Source of the DNA: Papio anubis
Taxonomy: Eukaryota; Chordata; Mammalia; Primates; Cercopithecidae
Direction: 5' to 3'
Assembly (NCBI RefSeq): GCF_008728515.1
Contig: NW_022161757.1
Coordinates: forward strand, 1 to 64,000
Length of the DNA: 64,000 nt
Below the pieces are notes generated by a model. It saw only the letters and a list, made by a program, of their open reading frames with translations, made no database searches and was not told the DNA's origin. Positions 44,200 through 56,079 of the stretch are shown here, piece by piece. A program made the position numbers and the translations under genes. How positions within the stretch are numbered: position 1 is the first letter of the stretch; each line of letters opens with the position of its first letter.

Positions 44200-46450
44200 C
44201 GGATGGCACCCATAAACCAAACACTCTCCTGTTGAGCCAGGGACCTGACCTACTTGTCCAAGAGCTCCTTGTTTTGGAATTTGGCCAGGTTCAGCATGTC
44301 AAATCCTATGTTTTAGATTCTCTAGGTCTTTTCTGCTTTTCTCTAACCAGCAGTGACCATGGAAACTTCAAGACCTCCGGGGGTCATCTCAAGATCTGTG
44401 ATCCAGGCCTGAGACGCTTAGAAACCTCTCCGTTATTCAACAACTAATTATCAACCCAACTATGTCCTAGGAACTATGGCTCTGAATCCTTCCAGCTCCA
44501 GGGACTGGGCTTCTGAAGAAAACCTTCAAGCCCAAAAATGATGGATGATGGAGCCCTTGTGGTTGTTGCACTGAAAAAAGACCTTAGGGAACACAATCCC
44601 TTCCAGGCCAGACACCCTCCAGGGCACACTGAGCTTTCTCAGGAGGCTGCCTTTCAAATGCAGCTCCTGTGCCTCGCGGAACAATGGTTCAAAAGGCCTA
44701 TTCTTACTTGCATTGTAAAATGATTAAGACTAGAGGCTGGCCACCGTATCTATCAAAATCAAAATTAGAAATCCAGGCTTAAGGAAAGCAAAAAGGGGCC
44801 ACCAAACAAGAGATACTAGAATGTATTTTCATCTGACTCTGCATGGTAAAGAAGGCCTGGGAAGAAATCACTGGAGAGAGCTAGTTCATTCAGCAATCAG
44901 GGCTAAAAATACACATGCATAGGCTTTAACATTCATGGGTTTTAATCTCTGAATTAATTTGTTTCTCTTCAAACACTTGAAGCCATCCATTACCATCTAT
45001 ATTTCAACATGGACAGATATATAACTATTCTTTCTTAGGCTAGTGAATGTGTATATATTGCCTGATTGAGGAGCTGTGTTTGTGTAATAATATCTGCACA
45101 TCTGTATGTTTCTATAGATTTATATGGATAAATTAGCAGGCCCCGCTTTTAGCCACAACATATTTTTAGAAACCACTTCATAATGTAGATCATAATTTCC
45201 ATGGAAAAGATGTTATATTTGGGAGTTTCATTCCTGACCAAGGACTCCTCAGCAAATGAAATATAGAAACTGCCAACAGCTTGTCATGGAACGAAAACTA
45301 TGACTATTTTATATACCCCTATAAATATCTAAAACACTAAAACAATGCCTGAAGTCCTATAAAAGGGACCTAAATATATACAGTACCTATACATGAAGTC
45401 TCAAAGTTTAGAAATGTTTACCCACCACATAAAAATACAGCTCAATTGAACTATGTTCTACAATTAACTCACCGCTATAATAACATCAAACATTTGATTA
45501 ACAATTTTGCAAATATTAGATTTTAGTAGAGCATATTTAGGGATAATTTAAATAGTACAAAGAAATTGATCTAATGTCTTCTTTTCCTTTTGAGGGGGAA
45601 ATCTATTTTTTACTGTATCTATTACCTTCATTTTACAAGCTTCTTTTTCCACCTGATTTTTCTTGTCCTTGTCCTTCCCCCATTTCCCCCTATTCTTCCC
45701 CTCTCCTACTCCCCCATCTCATCCCCTTTTTCCTACCCACTCCCCTTCTCAATACAGGATTATCATGGAATTACCATATTGCCACAATACAGTGCTGTCC
45801 TGGTTAAAGATGTCTGGTCCTGGGTTAAGCCTCAATTGCCATATTTACTGGGAATTAGTATTTGGAACGGAGAGAACCAGAGATGGGAGCATACCTGCAC
45901 TCCTGCTGCCAAGGTCTCAGAAGACCTGGCCCCTGTCCTTTATTAGTTTGATTGTTTACTGCTCCTCAGGTTCCATGAGCTGCCCCAATATCCTTTGAAG
46001 GAATTCCCCTTTTTGCTTAAGCTAGGCAATCATTTTCTGTTACTTAAAACCAAGAAGTAAATATGCCTAGGGCAAGCAGATGAACCGAAAATTATTCCCT
46101 CTACCTTAAGGCTCAAATCAAAGCAATTACTGCTCAGACTCAATGACCTAGAAAATGTGCCCAACAAGTGGCAAAAACATGTTACAAATTAATATGCACC
46201 ATAGGATCTCACTTTAGTTTTTAAACATGCAATTAGAAAAACCATACATCAAACTGTTACTATCAGTTGTCTCCAGTGATTTGCCTTTTTTAAAAGTTTA
46301 TTCTACGTACCCATTTCTACAATAAGCCAGATTTACTTTTCATAATCAGAAAGGAAATGCAAAAAAAAATTAAGAACTAGATGTGGCCCAGATGATTGAC
46401 CTTACCAATGATAATGGTCATGGTGATGTGTGATTTCTTTCTCTCTTTTT
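44200..46450. other. SHC4 intron, no recognised element
   Basis: About 2.2 kb free of Alu and L1. A pyrimidine-rich stretch at 45650-45740 gives overlapping open frames that are composition artefacts. Confidence 0.45.
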
Positions 46451-46454
46451 TTCC

Positions 46455-46683
46455 TTTACTTTCTTTTTTTTTTTTTTTTTTTTTTTGAGACAGAGTTGTG
46501 CTCTGTCTCCCAGGCTGGAGTGCAGTGGCGCTAGCTCAGCTCACTGCAACCACTGCCTCCTGGGTTCAAGCGATTCTCCCCTCAGCCTTCCCAGTAGCTG
46601 AGATTACAGGCGTGCACTATCATGCCCAGCTAATTTTTGTATTTTTTCTAAGTCTATGTTTTTTTTTTTTTTTTTTTTTTTTT
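46455..46683 (-). mobile_element. Alu fragment with second T tract
   Basis: Right arm of a reversed Alu ending at the middle linker TTTTTGTATTTTTT, then CTAAGTCTATG and another run of 25 Ts. Confidence 0.85.
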
Positions 46684-46799
46684 ATGTGACAGTTCAATTT
46701 TAGTTGTTAAGCTTTGAATATACATATAGATATATGTTTTTGGAAATGCAGAAAACAAAAACATATAATAAATTTACCATAATTTACATTTTGAAGTAT

Positions 46800-47010
46800 T
46801 TTTTCATATTAATTATTCATCAACAACCTGTTGTTTAAAGTTTCATATTATATCTGTATAAACATTGTAAAATTTGTTTAGACACTTTCCCCCCTTACTA
46901 GGCATTCAATTTGTTTCCAATTTTTCTCTATTATTAATTACACTAAGATTTAATTTTATGTAGAATTTTTCTCTAGCTTTGATTATTCCTTCAGAGGGGA
47001 ATTTCATCAT
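46800..47010 (-). mobile_element. Old L1 fragment
   Basis: AGGCATTCAATTTGTTTCCA and ATTACACTAAGATTTAATTT follow a reversed L1M pattern like the one at 1580. Confidence 0.4.
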
Positions 47011-47016
47011 TGTTTT

Positions 47017-47275
47017 GTTTTTTTTTTTTTTAATTTATTTATTATTATTATACTTTAAGTTGTAGGGTACATGTGCATAACATGCAGGTTTGTTACATAT
47101 GTATACTTGTGCCATGTTAGTCTGCTGCACCCATCAACTCGTCATTTACATCAGGTATAACTCCCAATGCAATCCCTCCCCCCTCCCGCCTCCCCATGAT
47201 AGGCCCCGGTGTGTGATGTTCCCCTTCCTGAGTCCAAGTGATCTCGTTGTTCAGTTCCCACCTATGAGTGAGAAC
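47017..47275 (-). mobile_element. L1PA-type 3' end, 5'-truncated
   Basis: T run, then ATACTTTAAGTTGTAGGGTA, GTTTGTTACATATGTATACT, GCCCCGGTGTGTGATGTTCC and CACCTATGAGTGAGAAC. This is the last 250 bases of a primate L1, lying directly against the T run of the older, longer L1. Confidence 0.88.
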
Positions 47276-47628
47276 ATTTTTTTTTTTCATAAGTTATTGG
47301 GATACAGGTGGTATTTGGTTACATTAGTAAGGTCTTCAGTGGTGATTTGTGAGATTTTGGTGCACCCATCACCTGAGCAGTATACACTGCACCAGATTTG
47401 TAGTCTTTTATCCCTCGTCTCCTCCCACTCTTCTCCCCAAGTTCCCAAAGTCCATTGCATCATCTTATGCCTTTGTGTCCTCATAGCTTAGCTCCCACAT
47501 ATTAGTGAGAACATACAATGTTTGGTTTTCCATTCCTGAGTTACTTCACTTAGAATAATGGTCTCCAGTCTCATCCAGGTCACTGTAAATGCTGTTAATT
47601 CATTCCTTTTTATGACTGTGTAGTATTC

Positions 47629-47652
47629 CATCTCATATATATATATGAGATG
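47629..47652. repeat. 24-base perfect palindrome in L1 3' UTR
   Basis: CATCTCATATAT is followed immediately by its exact complement ATATATGAGATG. A further TA-rich half copy (GAGATATATATATACATCTC) follows at 47653. Confidence 0.9.
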
Positions 47653-47749
47653 GAGATATATATATACATCTCAGTTTCTTTATCCACTTGTTGATTGATG
47701 GGCATTTGGGTTGGTTCCATGATTTTGCAGTTGTGCTGCTATAAACATG

Positions 47750-50700
47750 TGTGTGCAAGTATCTTCTTCAAATAATGACTTCTTTTCCTCTGGGTAGATA
47801 GAAGGGAAAGTTGAGGCTCAGAGAGGTAAGTGGCCATTCTAACACCACCAGCTGATACCCAGTAGTGGGACTGCCGGATCAAATGGTAGTTCTACTTTTA
47901 GTTCTTTAAGGAATCTCCACACTGTTTTCTATAGTGGCTGTACTAGTTTACATTCCCACCAGCAGTGTAGATGTGTTCCCTGTTCACCACATCCATGCCA
48001 ACATTTGTTTTTTGATGTTTTGATTATGGCCATTCTTGCAGGAGTGAGGTGGTATTGCATTGTGGTTTTGATTTGCATTTCCCTGATCATTAGTGATGTT
48101 GAGCATTTTTTCTATGTTTGTTGGCCCTTTATACATCCTCTTTTGAGAAGTGTCTATTCATGTCCTTAGTCCACTTTTTGATGGGACTGTTTGTTTTTCT
48201 TACTGATTTGTTTGAGTTTGTTGTAGATTCTGGATGTTAGTCCTTTGTCAGATGTATAGATTGTGAAGATTTTCTCCTACTCTGTGGGTTGTCTGTTTAC
48301 TCTGCTGATTGTTCCTTTTGCCATGCAAGAGCTCTTTAGTTTAATTGGTCCTAGCTATTTATCTTTTTTCTTATTGCATTTGCTTTTGGGTTCTTGGTCA
48401 TGAAATCCTTGCCTAAGCCAACGTCCAGAAGAGTTTTTCCAGTGTTATCTAGAATTTTTATAGTTTCAGGTCTTAGGTTTAAATCCTTAATCCATTTTGA
48501 GTTGATTTTTGTATAGTGAGTGATGAGGATCCAGTTTCGTTCTCCTACATGTGGCTAGCCAATTATCCCAGCACCATTTGTTGAAAAGGGTGTCCTTTCC
48601 CCACTTTATGTTTTTGTTTGATTTGTTGAAGATCAGTTGGCTGTAAGTATTTGGGTTTATTTCTGGGTTTATTCTGTCCCATTGGTCTATGTGCCTATTT
48701 TTGTACCAGTACCACACTGTTTTGGTGACTATGGCACTACAGTATAGTTTAAAATCAGGTAATGTGATGCCTCCAGATTTGTTCTTTTTGTTTAGTCTTG
48801 CTTTTGCTATGTGGGCTCTTTCTTCATTCCATAGGAATTTTAGAATTGTTTTTTCTAATTCTGTGAAGAATGATGGTGGTATTTTGATGGGAACTGCATT
48901 GAATTTGTAGATTGCTTTTGGCAGTATGGTCGTTTCGTTTTCACAATACTGATTCTGCCCATCCATGCACATGGGATGTGTTTCCATTTGTTTGTGTCAT
49001 CTATGATTTCTTTCAGCATTGTTTTGTAGTTTTCCTTGTAGAGGTCTTTTGACTGCTTTGTTAGGTATATTCCTAGGATTTTTTTTTTTTTTTTTTTTGC
49101 ACTCTTGTGAAAGGGGTTGATTTAATTCTCTGCTTATTTGTTGTTGATGTATAGAAGAGCTACTGATCTGTGTACATTAATCTTGTATCCAGAAACTGCT
49201 GAATTCTTTAATCAGTTCTAGGAGTTTTCTGGAGGAGTCTTTAAGGTTTTCAAGGTAAATGATCATATCTCATATTGTCAGCAAGCAGTGACAGTTTGAC
49301 TTCCTCTTTACTGATTTGGATGCTGTTTATTTCTTTCTCTTGTCTGATTGCTCTGGCTAGGATTTCCACTACTATGTTGAAGAGGAATGGTGAGAGTGGG
49401 CATCTTTGTCTTGTTCCAGTTCTCAGAGGGAATGTTTCCAGCGTTTCCCTATTCAGTATTATGTTGGCTGTGGTTTTGTCATAGATGGCTTTTATTACAT
49501 GAAGATGTGTCCTTTGTATGCCAATTTTGCTGAGAGTTGTAATGATAAAGTGTTGCTGGATTTTGATGAATGTCTTTTCTGCATCTGTTGAAATGATCAT
49601 GTGAATTTTGTTTTTAATCTTATTTATGTGGTGTATCACATTTATTGACTTGTGTATGTTAAAACATCCTGCATCCCTGGTATGAAATCCACTTGATCAT
49701 GGTGGATTATCTTTTTTGATATGTTGTTGGATTTGGTTAGCTAGTATTTTGTTAAGGAGTTTAGCATCTGTGTTCATCAAGGATATTGGTCTGTAGTTTT
49801 CTTTTTTGGTTATGTCCTTTTCTGGTTTTGGTGTTAGGGTGATGCTGGCCTCATAGAATGAACTAAGAAGGTATGCTTCTTTCTCTATCTTGTGGAATAA
49901 TGTCAAAAGGATTGGTAACAATTCTTCTTCGAATGTCTGGTAGAATTCTGCTGTGAATCCATCAGGTCCTGGAGGTTGGTAATTTTTAAGTTACCGTTTT
50001 GTCTGTTATTGGTCTGTTCAGGGTATCTAATTCTTCCTAATTTAAGCTAGGAGGGTTGTATTTTTCCAGGAATGTATCCATCTCTTCTAGGTTTTCTAGT
50101 TTATGTGTGTAAAGGTGCTCATAGTAGCCTTGAATGATCTTTTGTATTTCAGTGGTGTCAGCTGTAATATCTCCTGTTTTGTTTGTTAGTGAGGTTATTT
50201 GGATTTTCTCTCTTCTTTTCTTGGTTAATCTTGCTAATGGTCTATCAATTTTATTTATCTTTTCAAACAACCAGCTTTTTGTTTCATTTATCTTTTGTAT
50301 TGTTTTTTGTTGTTGTTGTTTTTGTTGTTGTTGTTTCTTTGTTTCAATTTCATTTAGTTCTGCTCTGATCTTGGTTATTTCCTTTCTTCTGCTGGGTTTG
50401 GGTTTGGTTTGTTCTTGTTCCTCTAGTTCCCTGAGGTGTGACTTTAGATTGTCTGTTTGTGCTCTTTCAGTCTTTTTGACGTAGACATTTAGGGCTATGA
50501 ACTTTCCTCTTAGCACTGCCTTAGCTGTATCCCAGAGGTTTTTATAGGTTGTGTCATTATTGTTGTTCAGTTCAAAGAATTTTTAAATTTCCATCTTGAG
50601 TTTGTTTTTGACCCAAATGCTTATTCAGGAGAAGGTTATTTAATTTCCATGTATTTATGTGGTTTTGAAGGTTCCTTTTGGAGTTGATTTCCAGTTTTAT

Positions 50701-51410
50701 TCCACTGTGGTCTGAGAGAGTGCTTGATATAATTTCAATTTTCTTAAGGTTTTTGAGGCTTGTCTTATGGTCTATCACATGGTCTATCTTGGAGAAAGTT
50801 CCATGTGCTGTTGAATAGAATGTGTATTCAGCAGTTGCTGCATGAAATGTTCTGTATGTATCTGTTAAGTTCACTTGTTCCAAGGCATAATTTAAATCCA
50901 TTGTTTATTTGTTGACTCTCTGTCTTGATGACCTGTCTAGTGCTGTCAGTGCAGTATTGAAGTCCCCCACTATTATTGTGTTGCCGTCTATCTCATTTCT
51001 TAGGACTATTAGTAATTGTTTTATAAATTTGGGAGCTCCAGTGTTAGGTTCATGTATGTTTAGGATTGTGATATTTTCCTGTTGGACAAGGCCTTTACCA
51101 TTATATAATGTCCTTTGTTGTCTCTTTTAAATGCTGTTGCTTTAAGGTTTATTTTGTCTGATATAAGAATAGCTACCTCTGCTTGCTTTTCGCATCCATT
51201 TGCATGAAATGCCTTTTTCCAACCCATTACATTATGTGAGTCCTTCTGTGTTAGGTGAGTCTCCTAAAGGCAGCAGATATTTGGTTGGTGAGTTCTTATC
51301 CATTCTGCAGTTGTGTGTCTTTTAAGTGGAGCATTTAGGCCATTTACATTCAGTGTTAGTATTGAAATGTGAGGTTTAGATTGAAGAGCATTCATCGTGC
51401 TCTTTGTTGC
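47750..51410 (-). pseudogene. L1 ORF2 remnant
   Basis: The endonuclease start ALQSKPHISILTLNVNGLNA is readable near 51400, but its frame stops at 51264. Further blocks are at 50572-50901, 50037-50516, 49697-49921 (RT N-terminal part with KENYRPISLMN), 49250-49639 (RT palm with RQRCPLSPFLFN) and 48487-48987 (C-terminal part). In the RT catalytic motif the normal FADD reads LADN, so the second aspartate is lost in addition to the frameshifts. Confidence 0.88.
47801..47857 (-). other. 57-base insert of MIR sequence inside L1
   Basis: L1 sequence reads up to GGGTAGATA and resumes with CCCAGTAGTGGG. Between them lies GAAGGGAAAGTTGAGGCTCA, GAGAGGTAAGTGGCCATTCT and AACACCACCAGCTGATA. GATA is present at both borders. 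The insert matches the reverse complement of the MIR at about 54092-54153. Confidence 0.85.
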
Positions 51411-51529
51411 CTGTGTACTTAGTGTTTTTTTGTTTTGTTTTTGCTTTTTAACTTGTATTTTTGTTTTATAGGTCCTGTGTGATTTATGCTTTAGAGAAGT
51501 TCTGTTTTGATATGTTTCTAGGATTTGTT

Positions 51530-52430
51530 TCAAGATTTAGAGCTCTTTTTAGCAGTAGTGGTGACTACTCTCAGCATTTGTTTGTCTGAAAAGGACTGTA
51601 TCTTTCCTTCATTCATGATGTTTAGTTTTACTGGATACAAAATTATTGGCTGATAATTGTTTTGTTTGAGGAGGCTGAAGATAGGGCCCCAATCCCTCCT
51701 AGCTTGTAGGGTTTCTGCTGAGAAATCTGCTGTTAATCTAATAGGTTTTCCTTTATAGGTTACCTGGTGCTTCTGTCTCACAGCTCTTAAGATTCTTTCC
51801 TTCGTCTTTGACTATGTGCCTAGGCAAAGATCTTTTTGTGATGAATTTCCCAGGTGTTCTTTGTGCTTCTTGTATTTGGATGTCTAGGTCTCTAGCAAGA
51901 CCAGGGAAGTTTTCCTTGATTATTCCCCCAAATATGTCTTCCAAGGTTTTGGAATTCTCTTCTTCCTCTGGAACACCAATTGTTCTTAGGTTTGGTCATT
52001 TAACATAATCCCAGACTTCTTGGAGGCTTTGTTCATATTTCCTTATTCTTTTTTCTGTGTCTTGGTTGGATTGGGTTCATTAGAAGACCTTGTCTTTGAG
52101 CTCTGAATTTCTTTATTCTACTTGTTCAATTCTATTGTTAAGACTTTCTAGAGCATTTCACATTTCTAAAAGTATGTCCACAGTTTCCTGAATTTTTGAT
52201 TGTTCCTTTTTTTTAAAGCTATCTACTTCCTTGAATATTTCTCTCTTTACTTCTTGTATCATTTTCTGGATTTCCTTGTATTGGGCTTCACCCTTCTCTG
52301 GTCCCTCCCTGATTAGCTTAATAACTAACATCCTGAATCATTTTTCAGGTAAATCATGGATTTCTTCTTGGTTTGGATCCATTGCTGGTGAACTAGTGTG
52401 ATTTTTGGGGGGTGTTGAAGAGCCTTGTTT
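51530..52430 (-). pseudogene. L1 ORF1 remnant
   Basis: Fragments of ORF1p, the RNA-binding chaperone of L1, are visible. The C-terminal domain is open for 83 codons (51530-51781: QVTYKGKPIRLTADFSAETL...), and a 63-codon piece (51753-51944) contains the RRM-side NFPGLARDLDIQIQEAQRTP. The N-terminal coiled coil is scattered across frames towards 52430. Not translatable as a whole. Confidence 0.85.
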
Positions 52431-53789
52431 TGTCATATTACCAGGGTTGGTTTTCTGTTTTCTTCTTATTTGGGTAGGCTCCGTCAGAGGGAAGGTCTAG
52501 GGCCGAAGGCTGTTGTTCAGATTCTTTTGTCCCACGGGGTGTTCCCTTGATGTAGTTCTCTACCCCTTTTCCTATGGATGTGGCTTCCTGTGAGCTGAAC
52601 TGCAGTGATTGTTGTCTCTCTTCTTGGTCTAGCCACCCAGTGAGTCTACCTGGCTCCAGGCTGGTTCTGGAAGTCGTCTGCACAGAGTCCTGTGATGTGA
52701 ACCGTCTATGGGTCTCTCAGCCATGGATACCAGTGTCTGTTCCCCTGGGGGACTGGGGGCAGGGACAGGTGCAGTGGACTCCATGGGGGGTCCTTAGCTT
52801 TGGTGGTTTGATGCTCTATTTTGGGGCTGGTTGGCCTCCTGCAAGGAGGTGGCACTTTCCAGAAAGTATCAGCTATAGTAGTGTGGAGAGGAGCCCTCAG
52901 TGTGTGGGGCCCTAGAACTCCCAAGATTATATGCCCTTTGTCTTCTGCTACCAGAGTGGATAGGGAAGGACCATCAGGTGGGGGTGGGGCTAGGCATGTC
53001 TGAGCTCTGACTCTCCTTGGGCAGGTCTTGCTATGGCTGCTGTGGGGGATGGGGGTGAGGTTCCCAGGTCACTGGAGCTGTGTACCTAGAAGGATTACCA
53101 CTGCCTCTGCTGAGTCATGCTGGTTGTCAGGGAAGTCAGGGAAAGCTGGCAGTCACAGGCCTCACCCAGCTCCCATGCAAACCGAAGGTCTGGTTTAATT
53201 CCCACCGTGCTCTCCCCAGTAGCCCCCAGTCCATTTCTAGATGGAGAGCGATGGGGGCTTGAAAACCTGCCCCAGCTCCAGGCTACCCGCCTCCCAGCTG
53301 CAAAAGAAAAGGGCTTGATTCTTTCCCCACATGTGAAGTCTGCGCACCAGATTTGTGCCCTGCCCCAGGTTCTGGCCAGGAGGCTTCTCACCCTGTTCAA
53401 ATTGTCACAAAGGTCAACTAGAGAATTCCTTCTCCCTGTAGAGTTTTACCCCCTGCTCCTCTGGTCACCCTCCTGTGGATCCCTGTGGTTCCAGGCAGGA
53501 CTGGCCTGCTAGGGAGTCCAGCGAGCTCCCAGGGCCTTTCTGCTGCTTCCTCTACCCCTGTATTTCGCTCAGCTCTCCAAACTGACTCAGCTCCAGGTAA
53601 AGTTGGAAACTTCTCCCGCAAACAGATCTTTGGCTTCTCCAGTGGGTGTGTTTGTTCAGGAGCGGATGGTGTCCCTTTCCCACTTCCGCATCTGGGGCAC
53701 TCACAGTTTTGGGGGTTCTCCTGGGTCCTGCAGGAGCAATCTGCTTCCTTCAGAGGGTCTGTGGGTCCTCTCGAGATGGCTGGTTTTCA

Positions 53790-53923
53790 ATTCTTGTATT
53801 TTTGGTAGAGACAGGGTTTCACCATGTTGCCCAGGCTGGTCTCGCATTCCTAGGCTCAAGGGAACCGTCTGCCTCGGCCTCCCAAAGTGTTGGGATTACA
53901 GGCATGAGCCACCGTGCCCGGCG
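53790..53923 (-). mobile_element. Alu left arm at the L1 5' end
   Basis: A reversed, complete Alu left monomer from the 5' end (GCCGGGCACGGTGGCTCATG when read on the minus strand) to the middle linker, with no right arm. It touches the last recognisable L1 5' UTR sequence. Either a free left monomer or part of a chimeric insertion. Confidence 0.85.
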
Positions 53924-54039
53924 TGATGGTGTGCTTTTTAAAGACTTGAGCCCTTTCGCTTGATTGTCTCCCACATTAGTTCATTCACAGCCCACAAGAA
54001 CCATTTCTTAGTTTCAATCCAAAGCAATCTCACTAGGAA

Positions 54040-54240
54040 ACATTAAGTGTGGTAGGGATTTGGAGTGTGAGTACATAGGTGTGAGTCCCCGCAAAACAGC
54101 TATGTGGTCTTAGAATGGCCACTTACCTCTCTAAGCCTTAACTTTCCCTTCTGTAAAAGGGGAAATCACTCCTTTCGGGGTGATTTTGCGTTGCAGAAGC
54201 TCTGTGCAGTGCTAACAAACATTAGCTATTATTAGCTACT
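54040..54240 (+). mobile_element. MIR
   Basis: ATGTGGTCTTAGAATGGCCA, CTTACCTCTCTAAGCCTTAA, CTTCTGTAAAAGGGGAAATC and CAGTGCTAACAAACATTAGC. Its diverged middle is the apparent source of the insert at 47801. Confidence 0.8.
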
Positions 54241-54419
54241 CTTTCATTGTCTTGTTCTGCCGCAGCTCCTCTCTGCCAGTGTGGCTTTTGGTTGGGATTC
54301 CCTGTCAAGAAATTACAAGAGGCCACTACACACTCCTTACCAAATTCTCTTTGCTGTGTGACCTGCTAGAAACTTAAGCCCTGAAGCCTCAATTATCCTT
54401 TTCTTATTTGCTTTGCACC

Positions 54420-54950
54420 CTTTTAAAAAAATAAAATGTATACAATATTGAATACTTCAGTACTCCAGAAATATAACTCATCTAGTAACTACACTTTTAA
54501 ATATATAATAAATATACACAATACAAAATTTACCATTTTAATAATTTTTAAGCATACAGCTCAGTGGCACTAAGCAGATTCATGTTGTGCAACTATCACC
54601 GCCATCCATCTCCAGAACAGAACTTTTTCTATCTTCCCCAACTGAAACTCTATAAGCATTAAACAGTAACTCCCCCGTTCTCTCCTTCCCCTACTGCCTG
54701 ACAGCTACCAGTCTACTTCCTGCTTTGGATTTGACTACGGTAGGTACCCCATATAAGAGGAATTATGCATATGATTGTATACCTTCTTCAGAGAAACATC
54801 TGTTCAAGTCCTCTGCCCAATAGGGTTCTTTATTTTTTGTTGAGTAATAGGAGCTCTTTACATATTATGGCTATTAATCCCTTATCAGATATATGATTTT
54901 CAAATATTTTTTCCCATTCCGCGGGTTGCCTTAGCAGCTATGTTTCTTGA
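54420..54950 (-). mobile_element. L1 3'-region fragment
   Basis: TTAAGCATACAGCTCAGTGG, CAACTATCACCGCCATCCAT, CTCCAGAACAGAACTTTTTC, then CAAGTCCTCTGCCCAATAGG and TAATCCCTTATCAGATATAT: a reversed L1M-type sequence with an internal deletion near 54780. Confidence 0.75.
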
Positions 54951-55259
54951 CTTTACACCTGTTTATTCAAACAAATAGTAACTATGTGCCTGCTATGTGA
55001 ACGACATTGGGCTAATGACAGAGCAAAAAGGTACAGTTGACTTTCATACCCTCTCTGTCTGCATTTGACTTTGTCATGCTATCAGAACCATTCCCAATTG
55101 ATTGGAAATTATTTTTTTAATGACTAGTTCTTTGAAGTCTTCTAAAAGGAATTTAGTTGGCCATTTCAGTTATCTCAAGTATCTGAAAAGTGAGATCTTA
55201 GATTGGGCAAAACTGGAGAGCAGTGAAACCTGAAACTAGAAGAGGTGGTCACTGTGCAT

Positions 55260-55710
55260 ACACTCACACACAACATCAGATTTCCAGCAAAGGCTTCCTG
55301 ACATCTGCACGTGTGTGAAAGGAAATCCTCCTTCCACTGACACCAGTGCTCGCTGAGGGGAGATCATCTTTGGATGTTATGTTTTATTGCATGGTTTATT
55401 GTTCTAATCAGCTGATAAAGGCCATGAACCTTGACCCTGGGACAGCAGACCGTTGTGGGGGTCTTAACACCCTTTCCTGACCAATGAACAACGCAACCTG
55501 TTTTAACCAACCGTGGACATTCTGCCTTAGCTACAGTGCTTGTTTTCAATCCTATGCACAATCACTATAAATTAGAACTTTAAAACTCCTGATTTTTTTC
55601 TCCTTAACACTCTTCTCAGTAAATTTCTTCACTGGGGAGTGTTCCCTTGCCTGCTAAATTAATAGACTTGGCCTTTTATCTCCCTCTCTGGTGGTCTTTA
55701 TTTCACATGA
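55260..55710 (+). repeat. Possible ERV-type LTR
   Basis: The right part looks like an LTR R-U5 region: TCACTATAAATTAGAACTTT as a TATA-like box, then ACACTCTTCTCAGTAAATTT, CACTGGGGAGTGTTCCCTTG and CTCCCTCTCTGGTGGTCTTT. I could not fix the ends or a target duplication, and no internal viral gene is present. Confidence 0.4.
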
Positions 55711-56043
55711 CATGTGGCTGCAATCCTACTCCAAACTGCAACAAGTCAACACAGAATCCACGTACCATATGTTGTTCAACTACTCCAAGGCTTAGCGGAG
55801 ATACTCTCACTTATCCATGCATTGCTGTAACTAATCCTGTTCCTGCAATCCTCAGAAAATTTAGACAAATGCCAGCCTGTTTCCAAACAAACATATCTTA
55901 ATTTAGCTACCTAATATACAGATACTTGACCTCTCCAGAATGCTTTTCCTTCTAGAGTTCACGTTTCTTGAGACCACATGCACAAGACTTTATGTAATTG
56001 TTCAGCTGCATCTTGAATCTGCTTTGCAGCTGATGGTTGCTCA

Positions 56044-56077
56044 CATACACACACGCACACGTATACACACACACACC
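56044..56077. repeat. CA-rich microsatellite
   Basis: Interrupted CA run with GCA and GTA variants. Confidence 0.8.
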
Positions 56078-56079
56078 CA

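Larger units (their letters stand above)
47277..53789 (-). mobile_element. Nearly full-length L1 (L1PB/older L1PA type), inactive
   Basis: About 6.5 kb on the minus strand: T run at 47277, 3' UTR, ORF2 (about 51400 down to 47750), ORF1 (about 52430 down to 51530) and a GC-rich 5' UTR from about 52440 to 53789. Subfamily is judged from the 3' UTR phrase CATAAGTTATTGGGATACAG. Both ORFs are interrupted by many stops and frameshifts. It carries a 57-base foreign insert at 47801. Confidence 0.88.

Noticed and set aside
45574..45998. Three overlapping frames of 77-118 codons
   Set aside because: They come from a pyrimidine-rich stretch and are low complexity.
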